Source: Rhodobacteraceae bacterium UBA6273 (GTDB taxonomy: Bacteria; Pseudomonadota; Alphaproteobacteria; Rhodobacterales; Rhodobacteraceae). Taken from it: a stretch of DNA of 19,747 nt. A program made the translations under genes and the position numbers. Each line of letters opens with the position of its first letter. Position 1 is the stretch's first letter. Where the stretch lies: assembly GCA_002440625.1 (NCBI GenBank), contig DJUV01000094.1:1-19747 (forward strand), written 5' to 3'. This document shows positions 7,287-14,194 of this stretch, one piece after another. The notes beneath the pieces were generated by a model that had not been told where the DNA came from, did not search any database, and saw nothing but the letters and a program-made list of their open reading frames with translations.

Positions 7287-7325
7287 ACCGGCCGGAACCC
7301 CGCGGCCCCGGCCTGCGCGCCGCCG

Positions 7326-8522
7326 TTACGAGGCGGCGAACTTCAGAAGCTTGATCGCTGCGAAATCGCTCACATCGCCGCCCACGCGCTTCGATGCGTA
7401 GAAGAGGACATGCGGCTTGGCCGAGAAGGGGTCGCGCAGCACTCTAAGATCGGGACGTTCCGCAACGGTGTAGCCGTTGTGGAAGTCGCCGAAGGCGATT
7501 GCATAGGCATCCGCGCCGATGTCGGGCATGTCCTCGGCGACCAGCACCGCATAGCCCATCAGCCGCGCCGGTTCGCCCGCCTGCAGGCCGTCAGACCAGA
7601 GGAAGCGGCCATCGGCATCCTTCATCTTGCGCACGGCACCCGCGGTCTTCGAATTCATCACGAAAGCCGCATTGGCCCGGTATTCGGCGTTCAGCGCGTA
7701 GACGAGGTCGATGATCGCGTCCGAGGCATTGGTGGCGGCAAAGTCGCCCGCCGCGCCGGTCGCCACATAGCCGAGCGAACCCCAGGCCCAGATGTTGTTG
7801 GCGATCTTGTTGTGGGCAAGGAAGCCCTTCGGCTTGTCGATCCCGTCACCGCTCACGAAGGCCCCCGCTTCGGCACGGGCGAACTTGTCGGCGATACGCT
7901 CGGCCAGCCAGCCCTCGACGTCGAAGGCGCTGTCGTCCAGAAGCCGCTGGCTCGCCTTCGGCATCGCCGACAGCTCGTGGAGCGGGATCGAGATGCGGTC
8001 AATCTGCGGCGTGCCCGTCTCGGTCAGCGCCGCCGTCTCCGACGCCCAGCCGGAGCCGAGATCGGTCTGATCCACGAGGACATCGAACGAGGTCGCCTCG
8101 ACATTGACCACGTTGGCGATGCTGCGGATCGACGCGGTCGACTTCAGCACGCCGCGGATGCGGTCCGAGGTCTGCGGATCGACGAGGAACCCGCCATCGG
8201 CATTGACCTGGGTGTTGAGAGCCTTGCCCTCCAGCACCAGCCCCCGAAGGGCGTCGTCGTCGCCGGTCCGAAGATAGGCGCCAAACGCCTTCTTGTGCGG
8301 CACGTCAAGGTCGACGGCGGTGGAAAGCGCCGGACGCCCGGCGGTGACAGATTTGCGATCCAGCATGGTCAGTCGGTCTTCCTGTTGTTTGAGCCTGGTA
8401 GTCATTTCGTCCTGAAAGCCCTTGAACTCGCTCAGGAAACCCTGAAGCGCGGACTTCACTTCCTCGGCCGGGGCGCCGGACACGCCTTCCCCGGCCCGAG
8501 CCTTGGTCTCGGTCGTCTTCAT
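7326..8522 (-). CDS. g5: GTA HK97-family major capsid protein g5
   Basis: A 398-residue HK97-fold major capsid protein. Residues about 18-58 form a charged coiled-coil scaffold (delta) domain expected to be removed by the g4 protease. Then come FGAYLRTGDDDALRGL (about 80-95), the conserved ALNTQVNADGGFLVDPQTSDRI (101-122), and the P-domain/A-domain sequence ending KLLKFAAS. Three starts lie close together (GTG 8531, ATG 8528, ATG 8522); 8522 is preferred because a near-perfect anti-16S sequence GAGGTGAT sits at optimal distance from it. Role: builds the GTA head. It is followed by a 155-base gap with strong inverted repeats, which could help keep capsid expression above that of the downstream tail genes. 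Confidence 0.95.
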   Translation of the reverse strand: MKTTETKARAGEGVSGAPAEEVKSALQGFLSEFKGFQDEMTTRLKQQEDRLTMLDRKSVTAGRPALSTAVDLDVPHKKAFGAYLRTGDDDALRGLVLEGKALNTQVNADGGFLVDPQTSDRIRGVLKSTASIRSIANVVNVEATSFDVLVDQTDLGSGWASETAALTETGTPQIDRISIPLHELSAMPKASQRLLDDSAFDVEGWLAERIADKFARAEAGAFVSGDGIDKPKGFLAHNKIANNIWAWGSLGYVATGAAGDFAATNASDAIIDLVYALNAEYRANAAFVMNSKTAGAVRKMKDADGRFLWSDGLQAGEPARLMGYAVLVAEDMPDIGADAYAIAFGDFHNGYTVAERPDLRVLRDPFSAKPHVLFYASKRVGGDVSDFAAIKLLKFAAS

Positions 8523-8560
8523 ACCCATCACCTCATGTCAGGGGTTGCGTTCCGGGGGCG

Positions 8561-9124
8561 TCAGCGACGCCCCGCCAAGTTCCGCCGCGCTTCCTCGAAA
8601 AGCGCCGCCAGTTCACCCAGCACCGCCTCGGGCGCCGCACTTTTGGCCCCGACCCGCGCTTCGGGCAGCATCGGGAAGGTGACAAGCGACACCTCCCACA
8701 GCTCCACCTCGCGCAAGAGCCGCTGGCCCTTGGCGTCCTTCTCCGCCGTGATCGTCCGGTAGCCGATCGACAGCCCGTCGATCGCCCCCGCCGCGACCAG
8801 CGCCGCCGCCTCGCGGCCCTTCTCGACCTCGGTCAGGATGCGGCCCTTGACCCGCAGGCCCCGCCCGTCCTCGGCAATCTCGTCCCAGACGCCGATGGGT
8901 TGGGCCGGATCGTGCTGCCACAGCATCCTGACCGCCCGCCCCTCGCGCCGCAGCCGCTCAATCGACTTGCCATAGGCCCCCGGCATCACCACATCGCCGC
9001 CCTGATCCGTCAGCCCGAAGAACGAGGCATAGCCCTCGATCCGGCAGCCGTCGGTCACGGCGATATCCTCGCCCAGCCGGCAGAACTTGGTCTCCAGCCC
9101 GTAGTCCATCATCATCCGCTCCAT
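8561..9124 (-). CDS. g4: GTA HK97-family prohead protease g4
   Basis: A 187-residue HK97 prohead protease (peptidase family U35/S78 type). Seen: EGYASFFGLTDQGGDVVMPGAY (30-51), the catalytic-region histidine H71 in LWQHDPAQPIG, and the serine S119 in GAIDGLSIGY, followed by ELWEVSLVTFPMLPEARV. Role: cleaves the N-terminal scaffold from g5 during head maturation. The start is ambiguous because the protein begins MERMMMDYGLETKF. ATG 9124 lies one base after the g3.5 stop, but GGAG within codons 1-2 is better placed for ATG 9112 or 9109. The family N-terminus (LETKF) is kept in all cases. It lies 38 bases upstream of g5. Confidence 0.92.
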   Translation of the reverse strand: MERMMMDYGLETKFCRLGEDIAVTDGCRIEGYASFFGLTDQGGDVVMPGAYGKSIERLRREGRAVRMLWQHDPAQPIGVWDEIAEDGRGLRVKGRILTEVEKGREAAALVAAGAIDGLSIGYRTITAEKDAKGQRLLREVELWEVSLVTFPMLPEARVGAKSAAPEAVLGELAALFEEARRNLAGRR

Positions 9125-9125
9125 C

Positions 9126-9362
9126 CTATTTCGGCCCGAATTCGAGCAGCGACTGCACCGCCTGGCTCAGGATCACGCCGACGACCCCGAAAACCGTCAT
9201 CCAGAGCCGTTTTTCCACTCCGATGATCATCGCCTCGATCCGTTCCAGCCGCTTCTCAACCGTCCCGAACTGCAGCGCCATGATCCTTTCGGTCGCGTCA
9301 AAGCGGTGCTCGTGGGCGCATTCGAACGGCTCCTTCAGATAGCGCGACCCCGCCGCCGCCAT
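9126..9362 (-). CDS. g3.5: GTA small membrane protein g3.5
   Basis: A 78-residue protein in the position of RcGTA orf g3.5. Residues 1-28 are MAAAGSRYLKEPFECAHEHRFD..., residues 29-52 form a short amphipathic heptad region (FGTVEKRLERIEAMIIGVEKRL), and residues about 53-72 (LWMTVFGVVGVILSQAVQSL) are one predicted membrane helix, ending EFGPK. The frame is open upstream to 9452 inside g3, but ATG 9362, two bases after the g3 stop, gives the compact homologous form. Its role in GTA production is unknown to me. The arrangement helix plus membrane segment resembles small tether or holin-like accessory proteins, but that is not evidence of lysis function. Confidence 0.8.
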   Translation of the reverse strand: MAAAGSRYLKEPFECAHEHRFDATERIMALQFGTVEKRLERIEAMIIGVEKRLWMTVFGVVGVILSQAVQSLLEFGPK

Positions 9363-9364
9363 GC

Positions 9365-10537
9365 TCACGCCCCGTCCGAAAGCGGCGGCAACCCGAGGAT
9401 CGCCCGCTTCTCCGCATCGGTCAGGAACAGCGCCTCGCCGACCCGTTTCCACTGCTGATCGCGTTCGGCGGCAAGCGCCGGCACCTGGTCAAGGTCGGGC
9501 CGAAGCTCCACCTGCTCCCCAAGATGCGTCGAGAGCCAATATGCCACCGCCGCCGTCACCCGCGTGGCCAGCGGCAGCACCGTCAGCCGGTAGAAGGCGC
9601 GGTTGGCCTCCTGATAATTGGCATAGGTCGCATCCCCCGGAATGCCCATCAGCATCGGCGGCACCCCGAAGGCCACCGCGATCTCGCGCGCCGCGGCTTC
9701 CTTGGTCTTCTGGAACTCCATGTCCGACGGGCTGAACCCCATCGGCTTCCAGTCCAGCCCGCCTTCCAGAAGCATCGGCCGCCCGGCATTGCGGGCACCC
9801 TGATGGTGCATCTCCATCTCATGGATCAGCCGGTCATACTGGTCGGGGCTGAGCGCCCCCTGCCCGTCCGCGCCCTTGTAGACAATGGCCCCCGATGGCC
9901 GCGCCGCGTTGTCGAGCAGCGCCTTCGACCAGGCGGAGGCCGAGTTATGGACATCGACCGCCACCGCCGCCGCCTGCATCGGCGAAAGGCCATAATGGTC
10001 GTCCTGCGGGTGGAAACTTCGGATGTGGCAGATCGGATCGACCGGCCCCGCCATGTCGAAACGGTGCTTGCGCCCGCCGACCGTGTAGTCATAGGCCACC
10101 GGCCAGCCATCTGCGCCCGGCACCAGAGACATCCGGTCCGATCGCAGGACATGCAGCTCCGCCGGCAGGCCCGAACCACCCACCGCTTCGATATAGCCGT
10201 TACCGCTCAGCAGCATCTGGCCGTAAAGCGCCTCGAACAACTCCGCCCGCCCTTGCGCCGGATTGGGCCGCCGCATCAGCTCGATCAAGGGATGCACGTC
10301 GTAGCGCCGCTCGCGGTCCTGGCACACCAGGGGCAGCGCCGCGGCCGCTTCCGCAACCAGCTTCACCGCCCTGAACCCCACCGGATTGCCGGAAAATCCG
10401 GTCCGCGTCAGGCTCGCGGTGTCGCGCGGACTCCAGGCCACCCGGCCCGATGACCCCCAGGCGATAACCCGCCCGGTGGCCGAAGCCTTCTGCTCCGGCG
10501 CCCCGGTCTCGGCGCGCCTGAAGATGTTCCATGCCAT
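9365..10537 (-). CDS. g3: GTA HK97-family portal protein g3
   Basis: A 390-residue HK97-type portal protein. Features in order: RTGFSGNPVGFRAVKLVAEAAAALPLV (about 45-72), VHPLIELMRRPNPAQGRAELFEALYGQMLLSGNGYIE (about 79-115), the core YGLSPMQAAAVAVDVHNSASAWSKALLDN (about 180-208), FSPSDMEFQKTKEAAAREIAVAFGVPPMLMGI (about 271-302) and a C-terminal crown helix ALFLTDAEKRAILGLPPL. Role: dodecameric channel at the head vertex and docking site for the terminase. The frame is open to 10663, but ATG 10537 follows GAGGAG at eight bases and yields MAWNIFRR; the upstream extension would translate a repeat element. It lies 122 bases after g2, the second-longest gap inside the cluster. Confidence 0.95.
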   Translation of the reverse strand: MAWNIFRRAETGAPEQKASATGRVIAWGSSGRVAWSPRDTASLTRTGFSGNPVGFRAVKLVAEAAAALPLVCQDRERRYDVHPLIELMRRPNPAQGRAELFEALYGQMLLSGNGYIEAVGGSGLPAELHVLRSDRMSLVPGADGWPVAYDYTVGGRKHRFDMAGPVDPICHIRSFHPQDDHYGLSPMQAAAVAVDVHNSASAWSKALLDNAARPSGAIVYKGADGQGALSPDQYDRLIHEMEMHHQGARNAGRPMLLEGGLDWKPMGFSPSDMEFQKTKEAAAREIAVAFGVPPMLMGIPGDATYANYQEANRAFYRLTVLPLATRVTAAVAYWLSTHLGEQVELRPDLDQVPALAAERDQQWKRVGEALFLTDAEKRAILGLPPLSDGA

Positions 10538-10582
10538 CGAATTTCTCCTCGCCTGGCCACGACGGCAAAGGGCGCCTGAAGC

Positions 10583-10652
10583 CCCCTCATTCATCTTGCC
10601 AAAAATACCTTCGGGGGGAGGCGCGTCAGCGCCGGGGGGCTGAAGGCCCCCC
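10583..10652 (-). repeat. Hairpin plus TATTTTTGG intergenic element, copy A (inside the GTA operon, g2-g3 gap)
   Basis: Reading the minus strand after the g2 stop: a GC hairpin with arms GGGGGGC/GCCCCCC (10634-10652), a second hairpin GGCGC-TGAC-GCGCC (10620-10633), then the core CCCCCGAAGGTATTTTTGG and CAAGATGAATGAGGGGG. The same architecture recurs upstream of fabG (17905-17960) and rpsF (18978-19066), each time pointing toward the downstream gene. The hairpin followed by a U-rich TATTTTT could act as a terminator or an mRNA end. I recall similar motifs as frequent between Rhodobacteraceae genes. Confidence 0.6.
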
Positions 10653-10659
10653 TTTCCGG

Positions 10660-12003
10660 TCACAGCCCCCGGATCTGCGGCCGCAGGATGCGCGCCGCCG
10701 GTTCCACGATCAGCTCGGTCAGCGCCCAGACCAGCGCATCGACCCGGTCCGGCGAGCCCTTGCCGTCATAGCCGTGGATCGTCATCCGGCACATCTGGTC
10801 CTCCAGCGGCCCGAGGCCACGTAGGTGCGCCACCCGCCCCTGTTCATAAAGCGCCGCCACCGGCTCGGCCCGCGCCACCTTCCCGCGCGAGGCGTGGACA
10901 GCGCGGAACGGCACCGTCGGATCGACCTGCCGGATCACGCTTTCCACCATCAGCCCGCCCTGGTTGACCTCGGCCACCAGCCGGTCGGCGCCATGCCGCC
11001 CCATCGCGGCGATCGCCGCCCGCGCCCAGGCATCAGGCCGCGCCGCGCTCACCGTCGCATCCTCAAGGACCCAGGCCCGCCATTCGGACGGCGGCCCCTC
11101 GGTCAGGGCACCCACGACGACGATGCCGCATTCGTCCGAACCCTCATGGCCCGTGACCGGCGGATCGACCGCCACAACCACCCGGCTCAGCCGCTCCGGC
11201 GCCGCAGACCGCGCCGCCTCCAGCATCGCGGTGGTCCAGAGCGCACCTTCCGCATCCTCGATCAGCAGCCCGTCCAACTCCTGCCGCCCGGTCCGTGTGC
11301 CGGCATAGCGCGCCCGCACCTCCTCAAGGAAGGATGCCGCAAGATAGGCGCGGTTCGCCTCGGTCGGCGCCTGCGTCACCACGGTCGAGGGGTTCTTCAG
11401 GATCGCCTTCAGCGCGCCCACATTCTTCGGCGTCGTCGTCACCACCTGGCGCGGATCGCGGCCCAGCCGCAGCGCGAACTGGAGCATGTCCCAGGCCTCG
11501 CCCGCCTTCGGCCATTTCGCCAGCTCGTCCGCCCAGGCCGCATCGAACTGAGGGCCCCGAAGACTGTCCGGGTCATGCGCGGAATAAACCTCCGCGATTG
11601 CCCCGTTCGGCCAGACGAGCCGCCGTTTCGTTGCCTCCCACACCGGCTTCCGGTCGGGCGGCGAACACGCCATGATCCCGCTGTCGCCGAAGATCATCAC
11701 CTTCTGCACCTGCTCCAGCGTCTCGCCGACCAGCGCCACCCGCTTCGACCGGCCGGGGTCAAGGGGCCGCGCGCCCTCGACCTCGGCCCTGATCCATTCC
11801 GACCCGGCACGGGTCTTGCCCGCGCCACGCCCGCCCATGATGATCCATGTCTTCCAGACCCCCTCGGGCGGCAACTGGTGCGGCAGCGCCCAGAATTCGA
11901 AGAGCCAGGGCAGCGCCATCAGCGCCTCGTCGCTCAGGCCGCCGAGAAACTCATCGACCGTCTCCGGCGTCGCGGAGGCAAGCCAGGCGGCGGCAGATTT
12001 CAT
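10660..12003 (-). CDS. g2: GTA terminase large subunit g2
   Basis: A 447-residue DNA-packaging terminase. ATPase: Walker A GGRGAGKT (57-64), Walker B FDAAWADE (153-160, catalytic E160), coupling motif TTTP (189-192). The C-terminal RNase-H-like nuclease carries acidic residues D280 (VVAVDPP), D290 (SDECGIVVVG) and D419/D422 (DRVDALVWA). Role: cuts host DNA and pumps it into the GTA head, giving headful packages of chromosomal DNA. ATG 12003 is chosen because MKSAAAWLASATPETVDEFLGGLS is the family N-terminus; upstream ATGs have no ribosome binding site. The first 53 bases overlap the end of g1 in another frame. All catalytic motifs are intact. Confidence 0.95.
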   Translation of the reverse strand: MKSAAAWLASATPETVDEFLGGLSDEALMALPWLFEFWALPHQLPPEGVWKTWIIMGGRGAGKTRAGSEWIRAEVEGARPLDPGRSKRVALVGETLEQVQKVMIFGDSGIMACSPPDRKPVWEATKRRLVWPNGAIAEVYSAHDPDSLRGPQFDAAWADELAKWPKAGEAWDMLQFALRLGRDPRQVVTTTPKNVGALKAILKNPSTVVTQAPTEANRAYLAASFLEEVRARYAGTRTGRQELDGLLIEDAEGALWTTAMLEAARSAAPERLSRVVVAVDPPVTGHEGSDECGIVVVGALTEGPPSEWRAWVLEDATVSAARPDAWARAAIAAMGRHGADRLVAEVNQGGLMVESVIRQVDPTVPFRAVHASRGKVARAEPVAALYEQGRVAHLRGLGPLEDQMCRMTIHGYDGKGSPDRVDALVWALTELIVEPAARILRPQIRGL

Positions 12004-12277
12004 CCCGCGCGGCATCGAAGTCGAGCGCGTAGTCGTAGACGATGCCGGCGTCGTCTTTGCGGAGTCTTGCAATCCTGGCCCTTTCCTCTACCGCAAGCTG
12101 ATAGGCCGCGCGCATGTCGCGGATCTGCTTGGCCATCTCCCTGGCATCGCCCGTCTCGCCGGCCCTCAGCCGATGAAGCGACCCGCGCAATTCCTCTGCG
12201 ACGTCATTCATAAGTTCCCTGACCGCCAGCACCTCGGCGCTGGAGTCGATCTCTTCCCCCGAAATCCTCGTGAACAT
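11951..12277 (-). CDS. g1: GTA g1 (terminase small subunit position)
   Basis: A 108-residue, mostly helical, charged protein (ISGEEIDSSAEVLAVRELMNDVAEELRGSLHRL, then MAKQIRDMRAAYQLAVEERARIARL), in the position and of the size of RcGTA orf g1, which is thought to be the small terminase that brings DNA to g2. The frame extends to a GTG at 12310, but ATG 12277 (MFTRISGEE) is favoured because the extra codons lie right against a terminator hairpin and the GTG has no ribosome binding site. Its own Shine-Dalgarno is weak (GAGG 13 bases away), so translation could be limiting. It is the first gene of the cluster and overlaps g2 by 53 bases. Confidence 0.85.
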   Translation of the reverse strand: MFTRISGEEIDSSAEVLAVRELMNDVAEELRGSLHRLRAGETGDAREMAKQIRDMRAAYQLAVEERARIARLRKDDAGIVYDYALDFDAARDEICRRLACLRDAGDGR

Positions 12278-12320
12278 GCAGTCTGGCCCGCCTCTGATGC
12301 CGGTCCGCACGAGCGAAACG

Positions 12321-12354
12321 AAAAAGCGGCCTCAAGGGTCGCCCCCCGGCCGCT
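12321..12354 (-). terminator. Intrinsic terminator in the leader of GTA g1
   Basis: On the minus strand AGCGGCC (12348-12354) pairs with GGCCGCT (12325-12331), with an inner GGG-CGA-CCC stem in the loop, and is followed directly by TTTTT (12321-12325). The T-run lies only on the minus-strand side, so it stops transcription moving toward g1. It lies 44 bases before the g1 ATG and downstream of the candidate promoter. It could equally be the end of the GFA-gene transcript. Confidence 0.65.
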
Positions 12355-12380
12355 CTCCCACTTCTTCTAGCTTGCCTGAA

Positions 12381-12409
12381 GGTATATCCCCGGCCGTGCG
12401 CAGAGTCAA
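12381..12409 (-). promoter_or_regulatory. Candidate GTA promoter (-35 TTGACT, 17-base spacer, -10 TATACC)
   Basis: Minus-strand -35 TTGACT (12404-12409) and -10 TATACC (12381-12386) are separated by exactly 17 bases. A transcript would start near 12374, giving a leader of about 97 bases to the g1 ATG that includes the terminator at 12321-12354. Prediction from consensus only. Confidence 0.5.
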
Positions 12410-12434
12410 GAATAATCGTTCTGTGTCAAATGGT

Positions 12435-12472
12435 TGGCGGACCATCCGGTAACCACTTGTTAACCTCCGCCA
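12435..12472. promoter_or_regulatory. Inverted and direct repeats upstream of the GTA promoter (candidate activator site)
   Basis: TGGCGGA (12435-12441) and TCCGCCA (12466-12472) are a perfect 7-base inverted repeat. Between them the minus strand has GGTTAAC-aagt-GGTTACC, two near-identical 7-mers spaced 11 bases start to start, one helical turn. No T-run follows, so it does not look like a terminator. It sits about 25-65 bases upstream of the -35, a usual place for an activator such as GafA; the assignment is inference. Confidence 0.35.
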
Positions 12473-12490
12473 GACCGCCGGGGCTGAGGC

Positions 12491-12916
12491 CTATTCGCTC
12501 ATCGTCTCGCCGCTGCCGCCAAGGTCTGCCGGAAAATCGCGGAACTTCGGCAACCTGTCCTTCATCGGCAGGACCGTCTGGGCGTAGTTCACATGCACAC
12601 CCGGCTTGAACGCCACGCTGGGCACGGTTGCGGCATAGACATCGGTAATGCCCCAGACCGGGTGGTCATTCATCAGATGTCCGCCGCAGTCCTTGCAGAA
12701 CGTCCGCACCGAGTTTTCCGTCTTGGCAAACCGCCCGATCCGGTCCGCACCCTTGGTGATCTTCACGTTCTCCGGCTTCCAGAGCGTGAAGGCATTCACC
12801 GGCCCTGCCGACCAGGACCGGCAGGATGCGCAGTGGCAATAGCCCATCGCCAGGGGGTCGCCCGAAACCTCAAGCGCAACGTTACCGCAAAAACAGCTTC
12901 CACTATGGCTCGTCAT
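12491..12916 (-). CDS. GFA / CENP-V family zinc-binding protein
   Basis: A 141-residue protein of the glutathione-dependent formaldehyde-activating (GFA) family. Zinc ligands are visible: CFCGN (C8, C10), CHCASC (C27, C29, C32) and FCKDCGGHL (C74, C77), the complete seven-cysteine set with the family spacing. The length is usual for single-domain members. Most such proteins have unknown substrates; the formaldehyde-glutathione role is shown for only a few, so no reaction is assigned. ATG 12916 is chosen over upstream starts because GGGAGA lies seven bases before it. It lies between mltG and the GTA control region, on the same strand, and is probably not part of the GTA. Its stop is 82 bases upstream of the GTA -35. 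Confidence 0.9.
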   Translation of the reverse strand: MTSHSGSCFCGNVALEVSGDPLAMGYCHCASCRSWSAGPVNAFTLWKPENVKITKGADRIGRFAKTENSVRTFCKDCGGHLMNDHPVWGITDVYAATVPSVAFKPGVHVNYAQTVLPMKDRLPKFRDFPADLGGSGETMSE

Positions 12917-13000
12917 GAAAAATCTCCCGCCGGCCGGCGCTGGCAGGACCGTTCCCGCCGCCCGTGCCGCGAAAGAGAATACCAGACCGCCCGTCACCTG

Positions 13001-13020
13001 TCGCCTTGCGCCAAAGGCGA
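13001..13020 (-). terminator. Stem-loop just after mltG
   Basis: TCGCCTT (13001-13007) and AAGGCGA (13014-13020) form a 7-base stem with a 6-base loop, starting five bases after the mltG stop. There is no T-run, so it may be a 3'-end stabilising hairpin rather than an intrinsic terminator. Confidence 0.35.
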
Positions 13021-13024
13021 GGGA

Positions 13025-14194
13025 TCAGTTGCCCGATCCGCCCTGCTCAGCCTCAAGCGCACGGAGCTTCTCCACGTTCTGATTGTGCTCGGCCAGCGTC
13101 GCCGCAAAGACATGCCCGTCCGACGGGACAAGGCTCTTGGCGACGAAGTAGAGAAAGTCCGAGGTCTCGGGATGCAGCGCCGCCGCGATGCTCTCGCGCC
13201 CCGGATTGGCGATCGGCGTCGGCGGCAGCCCGTCGATGACATAGGTGTTGTAGGCCGTCCGCCCCCTCAGCTCGCTGCGCCTCAGGCCGCGCCCAAGGAC
13301 GCCCTGCCCCTTGGTGATGCCATAGATCACGGTCGGGTCGGTCTGAAGCTTCATGCCGTCCCTCAGGCGGTTGATGAAGACGCTCGCCACCAGGGGTCGC
13401 TCAGAAGCGATGCCGGTTTCCTTCTCGACGATGGAGGCCATAGTCAGCGCCTCTTCGGGTGTCGCATAGGGCAGACCCTCTGCCTGGCCCGGCCAAAGCT
13501 CGGCCAGGATCGCCTCCTGACGCGCCTGCATCTGGGCCAGAAGTTCGCCCCGCGCCGCCCCCTTCGTCACCTCATAGCTGTCAGGCGACAACATGCCCTC
13601 GGGCGGAATGTCGTCTGCCTCGCCCGCCATGAACTCCGCCCGCTTAAGCGCCTCCACCACCTGCCAGCTCGTCACACCCTCGGCCAGCGTCACCCGGAAT
13701 CGCACATCGGCATCATCGACGGCATCGGTGAACTCCTGCGGCGCAGCCCCTGCGGCCGGATCGAACTTCACCACCTCGACATAGTCGGATGTCGCCGGGT
13801 CAAGCTCCCTGAGCACCATGTTCGACCCGTTGACCCCGATCTGGTAGTTGATCTCGGTGCCGCAGGTCGACTGCCCGCCCTTCGTCACCGCATCGACGAT
13901 CTCGGTCATCGACGCGCGCGATGGCACAAGGAACGACCCGGCCTTCAGATCGTCCGCCTTGCCCTCATACTCCGCCCCGACCTTCAGGATATAGGCCGAG
14001 GTGATCGCCCCCCTGCCGGCAAGATCATCGGCCACCGACCGGAAGGTTGATCCCGCCGGCACCTTGAGACAGATCGCCTCCGCCAAGGGCCCCGGCCCTG
14101 CATACTGCGACTTGCCCCAGGCAATCACCCCCGCCACTCCCGCCAGAAGCACGATGGAGATGGTCAGGAAGTTCGAGGCGACGCTCCGCCACAT
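13025..14194 (-). CDS. mltG: Endolytic peptidoglycan transglycosylase MltG (YceG)
   Basis: A 389-residue MltG. It has one N-terminal membrane helix (about 8-26), a LysM-like region with VPAGSTFRSVADDLAGRGAI (45-64), and the YceG catalytic domain with LPYATPEEALTMASIVEKET (241-260), in which E257 matches the catalytic Glu of E. coli MltG. The conserved VASVFINRLRDGMKLQTDPTVIYG (269-292) and TAYNTYVIDGLPPTPIANPG (313-332) follow. Role: inner-membrane enzyme that cuts nascent glycan strands near the membrane and so sets their length. ATG 14194 overlaps the fabF stop by one base (TGATG), so the two are coupled, the common fabF-mltG pairing. The length is usual and all key residues are present. 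Confidence 0.96.
   Translation of the reverse strand: MWRSVASNFLTISIVLLAGVAGVIAWGKSQYAGPGPLAEAICLKVPAGSTFRSVADDLAGRGAITSAYILKVGAEYEGKADDLKAGSFLVPSRASMTEIVDAVTKGGQSTCGTEINYQIGVNGSNMVLRELDPATSDYVEVVKFDPAAGAAPQEFTDAVDDADVRFRVTLAEGVTSWQVVEALKRAEFMAGEADDIPPEGMLSPDSYEVTKGAARGELLAQMQARQEAILAELWPGQAEGLPYATPEEALTMASIVEKETGIASERPLVASVFINRLRDGMKLQTDPTVIYGITKGQGVLGRGLRRSELRGRTAYNTYVIDGLPPTPIANPGRESIAAALHPETSDFLYFVAKSLVPSDGHVFAATLAEHNQNVEKLRALEAEQGGSGN

Noticed and set aside
7410..8762. 450-codon open frame on the plus strand over the capsid gene
   Set aside because: Shadow of g5 and g4, with Arg-, Gly- and His-rich sequence of no recognisable family and no ribosome binding site.
10825..12213. 462-codon plus-strand frame over the terminase
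   Set aside because: Antisense shadow of g2, whose ATPase and nuclease motifs are all intact on the minus strand.
1..12277. Ordinary integrated prophage
   Set aside because: No integrase, repressor, replication genes or attachment-site repeat is seen; the gene content and order are those of RcGTA, and the flanks are core chromosomal genes.
12593..14050. 485-codon plus-strand frame over the GFA gene and mltG
   Set aside because: Antisense shadow running across two unrelated genuine genes on the minus strand.
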